From JAFMPW01 sp040830565 (lineage in GTDB: Bacteria; Bacteroidota; Bacteroidia; Flavobacteriales; Flavobacteriaceae): 21,235 nucleotides of DNA. The notes under the pieces were generated by a model, which saw only the letters and a program-made list of their open reading frames with translations, made no database searches and was not told the origin of the DNA. Shown piece after piece: positions 14,634-21,235 of this stretch. The stretch is from NCBI GenBank assembly GCA_040830565.1, contig JBFOMC010000090.1:1-21235 (forward strand), written 5' to 3'. Numbering within the stretch: position 1 is the stretch's first letter; the number at the start of each line of letters is the position of its first letter. The position numbers were made by a program, and so were the translations under genes.

Positions 14634-15755
14634 TTAATCTACCGGCAGGGCTTTCCATTGGTCCCATATGGTATGGGCAGGCCTTTTATTTCCTTCTCCA
14701 TCTAAAAGTCCGTTATCTTTCCACACTTTAAAAATATCGGTCGGATTGGCAGTTTTATCGTAGAGCAGGTCGTAATCCCTATAAACGAACCACGCAACAA
14801 ATTCGGCATCCATTTCATTGGCGTGTACAAACAATTTTGTCAAATAGTCCTTTTGCCAATTTGCAGATCCCTTTACGTTGACTCCCAAATTTTCAATCAC
14901 CAAGTCTTCGGCGCAAAAACCTGTTTCGGAAATTGCTACGGGCTTAGAAAGATCTAAATTTTGGAAATCTGCCAACCATGAATCTGAGAAAAGAGCCGGA
15001 TTAGCATCCTGCTCAAGGTTTTGATAATTAAGGAAGGGATAGGTGCTAATGGCCATGTAATCGGAGAATTCCAACAACTCGGAAGTAACCTCCAATAGCT
15101 CAGCATGGGTGTTGTTAAAAGACCGGTCCTGAAAGGTCAGGAAAATAGGAAGATCGGGATAGTCCAGCTTCAATGCTGTATAGACTGTTTCCATCAGGAC
15201 CAGGAACTGAGCGTATTTAGCATCCTCCTTTCTGAAGGCAGCGGTAACCTCTATCCCGTAGGCAAAATAGTCTGGCTGCACCTCATTTATGATCCTTCGG
15301 CAATACTTTAAGTAGGCTGTAATGACGTCAGGATCATCCAGTGCTTTAGTTTCCCAAAAAGCCGGGAGAGGTTGATGACTGCCATTATTGTTCCAGTATC
15401 TGGCTAAATTTTCTCTCTGTTGATCGGTTGGAGTTGCCGTTAGTAATATTTTGGTATTTGGCTTAAGTCCGGTTTTGGTTGCGTCCAAAGTGCTTTGTAC
15501 TTCCGTCGGGAAAGGAAGGTCGTTAAACGCTTCGTCCCATGGTACTCCATGATCAAGGTGATTTAGGAAAATATCGCTATTTGCTGTTACTTGCTCGTAA
15601 GTATCCAACTGAGCCATTGAGGTATTGTCATAGGGAAAGCCTGTGAAGCCCATGTAGAATGAACGAGAATCTTGTTCAGTCTCCGGGCTTGGAGTTTCAT
15701 CCTTAGAACAGGAGATTACCAGCAAAATACCCATAAGAAAACAGTAGCGTTTCAT
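14634..15755 (-). CDS. Surface-type lipoprotein with TIM-barrel glycoside-hydrolase-like domain
   Basis: I place the start at ATG 15755 (MKRYCFLMGILLVISCSKDE), five codons inside the longest frame, because it gives a compact lipoprotein signal peptide with lipobox VISC. Residues SKDE after the lipidated Cys fit the K-(D/E)2 surface-export signal described in Bacteroidota. The rest, about 350 residues, reads as a TIM barrel: NSDIFLNHLDHGVPW, then PDYFAYGIEVTAAF with Glu174, SDYMAISTYPF, PVAISETGF with Glu282, and EFVAWFVYRDYD (numbering from the longest frame). Two glutamates at the ends of strands 4 and 7 match clan GH-A retaining glycosidases, with Glu174 as acid/base and Glu282 as nucleophile. 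I cannot name a GH family or a substrate. No SusC/SusD genes are nearby, so it is not in an obvious polysaccharide locus. Confidence 0.75.
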   Translation of the reverse strand: MKRYCFLMGILLVISCSKDETPSPETEQDSRSFYMGFTGFPYDNTSMAQLDTYEQVTANSDIFLNHLDHGVPWDEAFNDLPFPTEVQSTLDATKTGLKPNTKILLTATPTDQQRENLARYWNNNGSHQPLPAFWETKALDDPDVITAYLKYCRRIINEVQPDYFAYGIEVTAAFRKEDAKYAQFLVLMETVYTALKLDYPDLPIFLTFQDRSFNNTHAELLEVTSELLEFSDYMAISTYPFLNYQNLEQDANPALFSDSWLADFQNLDLSKPVAISETGFCAEDLVIENLGVNVKGSANWQKDYLTKLFVHANEMDAEFVAWFVYRDYDLLYDKTANPTDIFKVWKDNGLLDGEGNKRPAHTIWDQWKALPVD

Positions 15756-15824
15756 TAGCGTTAAATTCACTAGTGATAACGGGAAGATCTACTAGCTTAT
15801 TGCAACAAATAGAGTTGTACATCC

Positions 15825-16766
15825 CTAGTCTGATGCCACCCCCTTGGGCAAAAAGACTTCTGCCATCATACAGCGTGCACTGCCTCCTCCACAGGTTTCA
15901 ATGGTCTCTAGGGAACTATGTACAATTTCGCCATGCTTTTCAATAATATCAATCTGTTGCTTTGAAAGACTATAATAGGCTGCAGAACTCATGACCATAA
16001 GGCGTTGGTTATCCTTCCCAATCACCTGCAGCATATTTCCGGCAAAATGATGCATCTGCTCCTCGGTAATCGCAACAATTTCCTTATTACTCTCTTGAAG
16101 ATGTCTTACTACATTTTTTCTTTCCTTTTTATCATCAATAGCATCAAGGCAAATCACCGACAGTTCTTCTCCAAGACACATCATAACGTTGGTATGGTAA
16201 ATGGGCAGACGTTGTCCGTCTACAGTCTGATTCGCGGTAAAGAGCACGGGCATACAATCAAAATCTTCACAGAACTCTATAAAAAGTTCCTCATGGGCTC
16301 TTTCAGAAAGCGCACAATACGCCTTTTGATGTTCCCTATCCATAATGATGCTACCAGTGCCTTCTAAGAACAATCCTTCCTTTTCCGCAGAGGTATAATC
16401 CATGATGTTTCTAATTAGAAATCCTTCTTCCTCCAGAATATCCAGGATATCCTCTCTTCTCTCTCTACGCCTGTTTTCTGCAAACATCGGATATATGCCT
16501 ACGGTACCGCTAAGGTGAAAGGAGATCCAATTATTAGGAAAGATAGAATCTGGGGTATCCGGGTCATTGGTGTCATCGACCACAATTACATGAACCCCTT
16601 TAGCCCTAAGGGTATTCACGAAAGCATCGAACTCCTGTTGCGCCTTGGCATTTATTGTGCTATTGTTGAGATCAATATCTTCCTGAAAATAGTTGTTTAC
16701 TGCGGTCTGTTCATTCATGCGAAAACCGACCGGCCTTATCATCAAAATAGTATTCGTAATCTGCAT
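15825..16766 (-). CDS. ctlX: CtlX-type citrulline hydrolase (arginine deiminase-like fold)
   Basis: The 313-residue product carries the guanidino-modifying enzyme signature in CtlX form: PDSIFPNNWISFH (72-84), LFLEGTGS with Glu135, LPIYHTNVMM with His191, and ETCGGGSARCMMAEVFLP with the likely nucleophile Cys299. CtlX enzymes are reported to hydrolyse citrulline to ornithine, CO2 and ammonia. Length and motif order are normal, and there is no signal peptide, so it is cytoplasmic. It is transcribed away from the LytTR gene, with a 95-bp shared promoter region containing a palindrome. A second amidinotransferase-fold enzyme lies 2.2 kb away on the same strand and could supply citrulline. Confidence 0.88.
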   Translation of the reverse strand: MQITNTILMIRPVGFRMNEQTAVNNYFQEDIDLNNSTINAKAQQEFDAFVNTLRAKGVHVIVVDDTNDPDTPDSIFPNNWISFHLSGTVGIYPMFAENRRRERREDILDILEEEGFLIRNIMDYTSAEKEGLFLEGTGSIIMDREHQKAYCALSERAHEELFIEFCEDFDCMPVLFTANQTVDGQRLPIYHTNVMMCLGEELSVICLDAIDDKKERKNVVRHLQESNKEIVAITEEQMHHFAGNMLQVIGKDNQRLMVMSSAAYYSLSKQQIDIIEKHGEIVHSSLETIETCGGGSARCMMAEVFLPKGVASD

Positions 16767-16788
16767 ATACTCTCCAAAAAATTTCGGA

Positions 16789-16820
16789 TAAAATTAGCCA
16801 TTTCCTCCGTCATTTTGTAA
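16789..16820 (-). promoter_or_regulatory. Weak candidate promoter of ctlX
   Basis: On the minus strand TTA (16820-16818), a 21-bp spacer and TAATTTTA (16796-16789) loosely match the TTG-N-TAnnTTTG pattern. Its -33 region lies inside the ATTTTGTAACAAAAT palindrome. Confidence 0.3.
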
Positions 16821-16826
16821 CAAAAT
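16812..16826. promoter_or_regulatory. Palindrome ATTTTGTAACAAAAT in the ctlX/lytTR divergent promoter
   Basis: Seven-bp arms around one central base. It covers the candidate -33 elements of both divergent genes, so a single repressor or activator dimer here could control both. The regulator that would bind it is not identified. Confidence 0.45.
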
Positions 16827-16845
16827 AAAACTTAAGGTATCTTTA
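16815..16845 (+). promoter_or_regulatory. Candidate promoter of the LytTR gene
   Basis: TTG (16815-16817), a 20-bp spacer and TATCTTTA (16838-16845) fit the phylum's promoter with one mismatch. A transcript would start about 10 nt before the ATG at 16862, leaving a very short leader. Confidence 0.4.
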
Positions 16846-16861
16846 AAATCAAAACGCAAAA

Positions 16862-17686
16862 ATGCCCGCCAAGTACCTAAATAAATATAATGACATCCTC
16901 CTGTTTTTGGTACTTATCCCTATTATCAACACTATTAATTATCATCTAACCTATGCCACTATCCGTTGGGACTGGTACACTTACACCACTTATGCCATAG
17001 ATACCGCCTCGGGCTACATAGCCTGGTGGATCATTCGTAAAGTCATCCTTTGGTTCGATAAAAAATTGCCCTACCTCAAAGCTCCTGGAAAGCGAATTTT
17101 TCAGCAAATAATCGTAACCAATCTGCTGGCCCAGGGATTTATTATTCTGCAAACCGAGGTCATTAATGCTTTATTTGGTGATGGTCCGTTGCCAACCAAG
17201 TTTTATACCTATAATCTCTTCATCTTCTTTATTTGGATCCTGGTGATCAACGGTATTTATATAGGCATCTACTTTTATGACCAATGGAGAAACACGGCGT
17301 ATCTTAGGGAAAAAGATAAAACACTAAGGTCTGCTGGTTTTGAGGTTCAAGAGGGCAAATCTATAAACACTATAGCATTTGAGAATATCGCAGCCTTTTT
17401 TGTAGAGGAGGGCGCGACCTATTTAACTACCCTGGATGAGAAAAAATTTATCCTGGATGCCTCTCTTAATAAGATTATGCTTAAGCTACCCAGGGAACTC
17501 TTTTTTAGACTGAACAGAAAATATATTGTACACAGACATATACTCAAGGGGTATAAGAAGGATGTTAACGGGAAACTCAAGGCTACTTTATCTATGGACC
17601 TCGGTGCTTCAGAGCCTCTAATTATCAGTAGAATCACTGCTCCTGACTTCAAAAAGTGGTTTAGGGCTGCAACTCAACAAAGTTGA
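16862..17686 (+). CDS. Membrane-bound LytTR-family transcriptional regulator
   Basis: The 274-residue product has four predicted membrane segments (about 11-28, 40-64, 80-100 and 117-138), then a cytoplasmic linker and a LytTR DNA-binding domain (about 165-272). Domain hallmarks are FENIAAFFVEEGATYLTTLDEKKFILDASLNKI and LPRELFFRLNRKYIVHRHIL. There is no receiver domain, so it is a one-component membrane regulator that probably senses through its membrane part. A tandem LytTR box lies directly downstream, before the hydrolase gene at 17799, which is the likely target. It is divergent from ctlX. Confidence 0.88.
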   Translation: MPAKYLNKYNDILLFLVLIPIINTINYHLTYATIRWDWYTYTTYAIDTASGYIAWWIIRKVILWFDKKLPYLKAPGKRIFQQIIVTNLLAQGFIILQTEVINALFGDGPLPTKFYTYNLFIFFIWILVINGIYIGIYFYDQWRNTAYLREKDKTLRSAGFEVQEGKSINTIAFENIAAFFVEEGATYLTTLDEKKFILDASLNKIMLKLPRELFFRLNRKYIVHRHILKGYKKDVNGKLKATLSMDLGASEPLIISRITAPDFKKWFRAATQQS

Positions 17687-17698
17687 ATTGTCATAACT

Positions 17699-17729
17699 TC
17701 AGTTCAAGGGGAAAATTGATACAGTTCAG
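17699..17729 (+). promoter_or_regulatory. Tandem LytTR binding box upstream of the beta-lactamase-like gene
   Basis: TCAGTTCAA (17699-17707) and ACAGTTCAG (17721-17729) match the LytTR consensus [TA][AC][CA]GTTN[AG][TG] at 8 of 9 and 9 of 9 positions. They are in direct orientation with 13 bp between, which is the published arrangement (12-13 bp). The pair lies 69 bp before the next start codon. Confidence 0.62.
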
Positions 17730-17748
17730 CTAAAAACTCATCCGGAAC

Positions 17749-17781
17749 TTAGCTCTAAACCCCTGATTTGCTTCAACTTTG
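17749..17781 (+). promoter_or_regulatory. Weak candidate promoter of the beta-lactamase-like gene
   Basis: TTA (17749-17751), a 22-bp spacer and CAACTTTG (17774-17781) are one mismatch each from TTG and TAnnTTTG. A weak core just downstream of a LytTR box is what an activator-dependent promoter would look like. Confidence 0.35.
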
Positions 17782-17798
17782 CTGAAAATTACTTCATC

Positions 17799-18932
17799 AT
17801 GAAAGAAATAACCTTCCTGATGCTTCTAATTTGCGCTTTGCAATTACAGGCTCAGCACACAACATTTCCGGAACAAAAGCAAGAGGCAGTAAAACAGCTT
17901 TTTGAAAAATACACGGATATGGGTATTCCCGGTCTTGCGCTTACGGTGTATTCTCCAAGTACAGGTTTTTGGTCTTATGCCCATGGTTTTTCAAATAAGG
18001 AAGAAAAAAAACCTCTGACCTCAGAAAACCTCTATTACTTACAAAGCGTCAGCAAAACCTATATGGCCGTAATTGTACTTAAGCTCTACGAAAAAGGAAA
18101 AATTGATCTAGATGATCCCATAAATAAGTATATAAGCTATCCTTGGTTGGAAGGGATTAAGGGAGCAGAAAAAATAACTGTTCGGATGCTTTTGAATCAT
18201 ACTTCCGGCCTTCCTGAATACAGTACAGATGCCCTTCTAGTCTCACAAATCATCCAGGATCCCTTAAAAGTGTTAACCGTTGAACAAATGCTTTCCTTTA
18301 TTGACGATACAGCGTTATCATTTGCTCCTGGGAGTCAATATCAATACCGGAATACGAATTATGCGCTATTGTCTCTTATTGCGGATAAGGTCACAGGAAA
18401 TCATATTAAATATATGGAAGAAGCAATTTTTAGGCCTTTAGACCTTAAAACCACAAAATACCTCACCAAAGAAAATCATTCTCTTGATTTAAACCTGGTT
18501 GATGCTTATTGGGACGTCCTCCTTCAAGGACAGCCAGTAAATATATCTAAGCTCCAACGAGCAAATGTAGCCTCCATGAGAGGAGATGATGGTATGATCA
18601 CTACAACAGCGGAAGCCGTTATCTTTCTCAAAGGCCTGGTGGAAGGAAAATTAATAAAACCTAAAACCCTAAAATTGATGCAAGAATGGGTAAAGGACGA
18701 GGAAGGAGCTCCCAGATATGGTCTTGGTGTAGCTTATTATGATTTAGATGTTACCTATGCCATTGGGCATTCGGGTGGAGGTGTTGGTTCTGGCTGCATA
18801 CTTTTATACCTACCAGAGCTTGAATCTATTGTTTTTGTAGCGACTAATTTTAATACAATGATGGAATCTCCGATCCGCAAAAAGGCAGAAAACCTGCAAA
18901 CTGAGGTGTTAATGACTTTATTCGGAGAATAA
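17799..18932 (+). CDS. Secreted serine hydrolase, class C beta-lactamase/penicillin-binding-like
   Basis: A signal peptide (MKEITFLMLLICALQLQAQ) precedes a full beta-lactamase-family domain. The catalytic triad motifs are present: SVSK (Ser83, Lys86), YRN (Tyr183, Asn185) in QYRNTNYALLS, and HSG (His324-Gly326) in GHSGGGVGSG. The sequence LLNHTSGLPEY (131-141) is also typical of this family. Members of this broad group include esterases, D-amino peptidases and a few true beta-lactamases; the HxG third motif instead of KTG fits an esterase or peptidase more than an antibiotic-hydrolysing enzyme. It lies in tandem with the LytTR gene after a 112-bp gap and converges with the amidinotransferase gene, 1 bp between stops. 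Confidence 0.88.
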   Translation: MKEITFLMLLICALQLQAQHTTFPEQKQEAVKQLFEKYTDMGIPGLALTVYSPSTGFWSYAHGFSNKEEKKPLTSENLYYLQSVSKTYMAVIVLKLYEKGKIDLDDPINKYISYPWLEGIKGAEKITVRMLLNHTSGLPEYSTDALLVSQIIQDPLKVLTVEQMLSFIDDTALSFAPGSQYQYRNTNYALLSLIADKVTGNHIKYMEEAIFRPLDLKTTKYLTKENHSLDLNLVDAYWDVLLQGQPVNISKLQRANVASMRGDDGMITTTAEAVIFLKGLVEGKLIKPKTLKLMQEWVKDEEGAPRYGLGVAYYDLDVTYAIGHSGGGVGSGCILLYLPELESIVFVATNFNTMMESPIRKKAENLQTEVLMTLFGE

Positions 18933-18933
18933 G

Positions 18934-19848
18934 TTAGATTCTGATAAGTGGTAAAGTACTACATCGTAACAAGCCCTCTTGTTTCCCAATTTCGTGGTAG
19001 GGAATCTCCTCTACCGTGAAGCCTTGTTCGCGTAACCAGTTATTTAGTCTGGTAAAATTTCTTTCAGACACAATTACCTTCGGCGAAATAGAAAAGACGT
19101 TGCTAAACATCTGGTACATTTCGTCCTTAGTAATCTCAAAGATATTGTCTTGCCCAAAATAATCCACCAGCCATTGGTATTCCTCTTCTATCAGAAAACC
19201 ATTCTTGTGTAGAATTGCCTTGTCTTTACCGATGGGTTGAAAACAACAGTCGAGATGCAAAGCATTTTCGTTGGCAACGGTATTGGATTTTCTTAGTTCG
19301 AAGGCCTTTACCGTTTTATGTGGAAATTGTTCCGTGATATAGTCAACGGCCTGTTTGTTGGTTCTGGCCGTAATGTAGTCCGGGTAATCATCTGCAGTAT
19401 AGGTGCCAATGAAAATATGATCTTTCCACGGCATTACGTCCCCCCCTTCCACATGAACCTCTTCCGGAGGACATAGAATATGAGCCGGATCAATATAATC
19501 CAAAACATGAAGAATTGCTTCAAATTCTCTCTCCCTATCGGGCAGGATATTAGCCTTTATCAATTTGTTCTCAATTACAAAGGCAATGTCTCTAGAGAAA
19601 ATCTGATTACAATCCTTGATTACCTCCGGCCTAAAAACCTCAACATCGTACTTTTTAAGCACTTGATCAAAGGCATCCATTTCCAGGATCATATCCTCCT
19701 CTGTAGGATAGGTTCCGGCCAGGATATGTTCCAGGGATTTTGGATCATAGGCCTCTTCTGGTTTAGGAACTGGGCCACAGCTCTCGGCGGTACCCAGTAG
19801 TACGGCTTTAAGTCGAGAGGTCTCGTCTTTTACGTTTAAATGTAACAT
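18934..19848 (-). CDS. Amidinotransferase-fold hydrolase (dimethylargininase/arginine deiminase-like)
   Basis: This 304-residue cytoplasmic protein has the guanidino-modifying enzyme fold: NQIFSRDIAFVIENKLI (81-97), VHVEGGDVMPW with Glu134 and Asp137, ALHLDCCF with His198, and GLLRCSTLPL with the likely nucleophile Cys296 near the C-terminus. Related enzymes cleave arginine or methylarginines to citrulline, or transfer amidino groups; the substrate cannot be read from sequence alone. With CtlX it could make a two-step route from an arginine derivative to ornithine. It lies 18 bp downstream of citrate synthase on the same strand, so the two are probably co-transcribed from the promoter at 21187-21217. 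Confidence 0.84.
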   Translation of the reverse strand: MLHLNVKDETSRLKAVLLGTAESCGPVPKPEEAYDPKSLEHILAGTYPTEEDMILEMDAFDQVLKKYDVEVFRPEVIKDCNQIFSRDIAFVIENKLIKANILPDREREFEAILHVLDYIDPAHILCPPEEVHVEGGDVMPWKDHIFIGTYTADDYPDYITARTNKQAVDYITEQFPHKTVKAFELRKSNTVANENALHLDCCFQPIGKDKAILHKNGFLIEEEYQWLVDYFGQDNIFEITKDEMYQMFSNVFSISPKVIVSERNFTRLNNWLREQGFTVEEIPYHEIGKQEGLLRCSTLPLIRI

Positions 19849-19866
19849 GCTGTTTAGTGGGTAAGG

Positions 19867-21153
19867 CTATCGTTTTTCAACGGGAACAAAAGGTCTACTA
19901 TTTTCCCCAATATAGATTTGTCTTGGTCTGCCTATAGGTTCTCCCCTCAAACGCATTTCTCGCCACTGGGCTATCCAACCTGGTAATCTCCCCAGGGCGA
20001 ACATCACCGTAAACATTTCTGTTGGGATCCCCAAGGCCCGATATATAATGCCGGAATAAAAATCGACATTAGGGTATAATTTTCTGTCTACAAAATACTG
20101 ATCTTCGAGCGCTTCTTGTTCCAAGCCTTTGGCGATTTCTAAAATTGGATCTTCAATTCCCAGATCTCCGAGAACCTCATCAGCCGCTTTCTTGATTATT
20201 TTAGCTCTTGGGTCAAAGTTTTTATACACTCTATGCCCAAACCCCATCAGCCTAAATGGGTCTGCCTTGTCTTTGGCCTTGGCCATATATTTTTTTGTAT
20301 CACCTCCATCTTCTTCTATGGCCTCGAGCATCTCCAGAACTGCCTGGTTGGCTCCCCCATGTAATGGACCCCAGAGGGCAGAGATACCGGCAGACAAGGA
20401 GGCAAACAAACCGGCATGGGAAGATCCCACGATTCTGACGGTAGATGTGGAACAATTCTGCTCGTGATCTGCATGTAAAATTAAGAGCTTGTCTAAGGCA
20501 TCAATTACAATGTCGTTCTTTTGATATTCCTGGTCAGGTCTTCTAAACATCATCTTGTGGATGTTCTCTACATACCCCAGGCTACTATCTCCATAATCTA
20601 AAGGCAGACCCTTCTTTTTCCTCATGGTCCAGGCCACCAAAACAGGAAATTTTGCAAGGATCCTTACAATGGCATGGTACATAGCCTTTTCCGAAGATAT
20701 ATTCACCGAAGAGGGATTAAAAGCAATCAACGCACTGGTGAGGGAAGACAACACCCCCATTGGATGGGCAGATTTAGGAAAGCCATCCAAAATTTTCTTC
20801 ATTTCTTCATCTACCCTCGATTCCTCTTTAATATCTGCATGAAATTTGGCTAACTCCTCGCTATTGGGAAGTTCTCCGAAGATCAGTAAATAAGCCACTT
20901 CCAAAAAATCTGCTTTCTCTGCCAGTTCTTCAATGGAATATCCTCTATACCTTAAGATCCCCTTCTCTCCATCTAAAAAGGTGATTGCACTCTCACATGA
21001 ACCGGTATTTTTATATCCCGGATCTATGGTTATCAATCCGCCACTGGCCGCTCTTAAAGTTTTTATATCTATGGCATGTTCATTTTCCGTGCCTTGTATT
21101 ACTGGGAATTCATAGGTTTGACCGTTGTATTGAAGCGTTGCTTTATCTGACAT
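19867..21153 (-). CDS. gltA: Citrate synthase
   Basis: The 428-residue product is a type II (GltA-like, hexameric type) citrate synthase that condenses acetyl-CoA and oxaloacetate in the TCA cycle. Catalytic residues are visible: His265 in GPLHGGANQ, His307 in GFGHRVYK and Asp364 in NVDFYSG. LLILHADHEQNCSTSTVR (223-240) and RRPDQEY are further signatures. The N-terminal region includes a short beta domain (LQYNGQTYEFPVIQGTENEHAIDI) usual for this type. Length is normal and nothing is missing. It is the first gene of a probable two-gene transcript with the amidinotransferase-fold enzyme. Confidence 0.98.
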   Translation of the reverse strand: MSDKATLQYNGQTYEFPVIQGTENEHAIDIKTLRAASGGLITIDPGYKNTGSCESAITFLDGEKGILRYRGYSIEELAEKADFLEVAYLLIFGELPNSEELAKFHADIKEESRVDEEMKKILDGFPKSAHPMGVLSSLTSALIAFNPSSVNISSEKAMYHAIVRILAKFPVLVAWTMRKKKGLPLDYGDSSLGYVENIHKMMFRRPDQEYQKNDIVIDALDKLLILHADHEQNCSTSTVRIVGSSHAGLFASLSAGISALWGPLHGGANQAVLEMLEAIEEDGGDTKKYMAKAKDKADPFRLMGFGHRVYKNFDPRAKIIKKAADEVLGDLGIEDPILEIAKGLEQEALEDQYFVDRKLYPNVDFYSGIIYRALGIPTEMFTVMFALGRLPGWIAQWREMRLRGEPIGRPRQIYIGENSRPFVPVEKR

Positions 21154-21186
21154 TTATTTGATTTTTCTTGAATTTAAATAGGACAG

Positions 21187-21217
21187 TAAATTTACGAAAA
21201 ACAGAGGACCTTAACAA
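21187..21217 (-). promoter_or_regulatory. Candidate promoter of citrate synthase
   Basis: On the minus strand TTG (21217-21215), a 20-bp spacer and TAAATTTA (21194-21187) match the Bacteroidota promoter pattern with one mismatch. The predicted start of transcription is about 25-30 nt before the ATG at 21153. Confidence 0.45.
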
Positions 21218-21235
21218 TTCCCTATTTCTATTTAA

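Noticed and set aside
17799..18932. Calling the serine hydrolase an antibiotic-resistance beta-lactamase
   Set aside because: The third motif is HSG rather than KTG, and the family is mostly esterases and peptidases; resistance cannot be inferred.

Overview
The window reads as chromosomal DNA from a marine-type member of the Flavobacteriaceae (phylum Bacteroidota). The grounds are AT-rich intergenic DNA, start sites with little Shine-Dalgarno sequence, promoter-like TTG-N20/21-TAnnTTTG elements, a hybrid two-component protein with a C-terminal AraC domain, lipoproteins whose first residues after the lipid-carrying Cys are SKDD or SKDE, and several families mostly known from this group. No genus can be assigned. 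I see no rRNA, tRNA, CRISPR array, transposase or phage gene, so this is mainly housekeeping and accessory chromosome.

Layout. Positions 3-191 hold the 3' end of an SDR/DUF2867 oxidoreductase, followed by a secreted carboxypeptidase-regulatory-like protein (268-1767, +). It converges on a minus-strand run from 6988 down to 1782 that could be one operon: a sterol-desaturase domain fused in frame to a lipoprotein-like IPT + six-blade NHL protein, a homocysteine S-methyltransferase, a two-TM small protein, an exported phosphatidylserine decarboxylase and a P-loop kinase-like protein. Next on the same strand are a small secreted PepSY-like protein (7142-7660) and, upstream of it, a 1037-aa TPR hybrid sensor kinase/AraC regulator (7978-11091). 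The 317-bp gap between these two is packed with promoter and repeat elements.

A second minus-strand run (13012 to 11224) encodes a VOC protein, two TfoX-fold proteins and a DUF2461 protein. Divergent from it is a 484-aa helical protein of unknown function (13175-14629), which converges on a TIM-barrel lipoprotein (14634-15755). The right end carries CtlX, a divergent LytTR regulator followed by a class C beta-lactamase-like hydrolase, a second amidinotransferase-fold hydrolase, and citrate synthase.

How the genes may work together. CtlX and the second amidinotransferase-fold enzyme suggest breakdown of arginine or methylarginine through citrulline to ornithine, beside the TCA-cycle enzyme citrate synthase. 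The LytTR regulator has a canonical tandem LytTR box just upstream of the hydrolase gene that follows it. The hybrid regulator probably controls the secreted protein downstream of it through TGCAACAT repeats 21 bp apart. The most unusual single object is the desaturase-lipoprotein fusion, which carries an internal lipobox.
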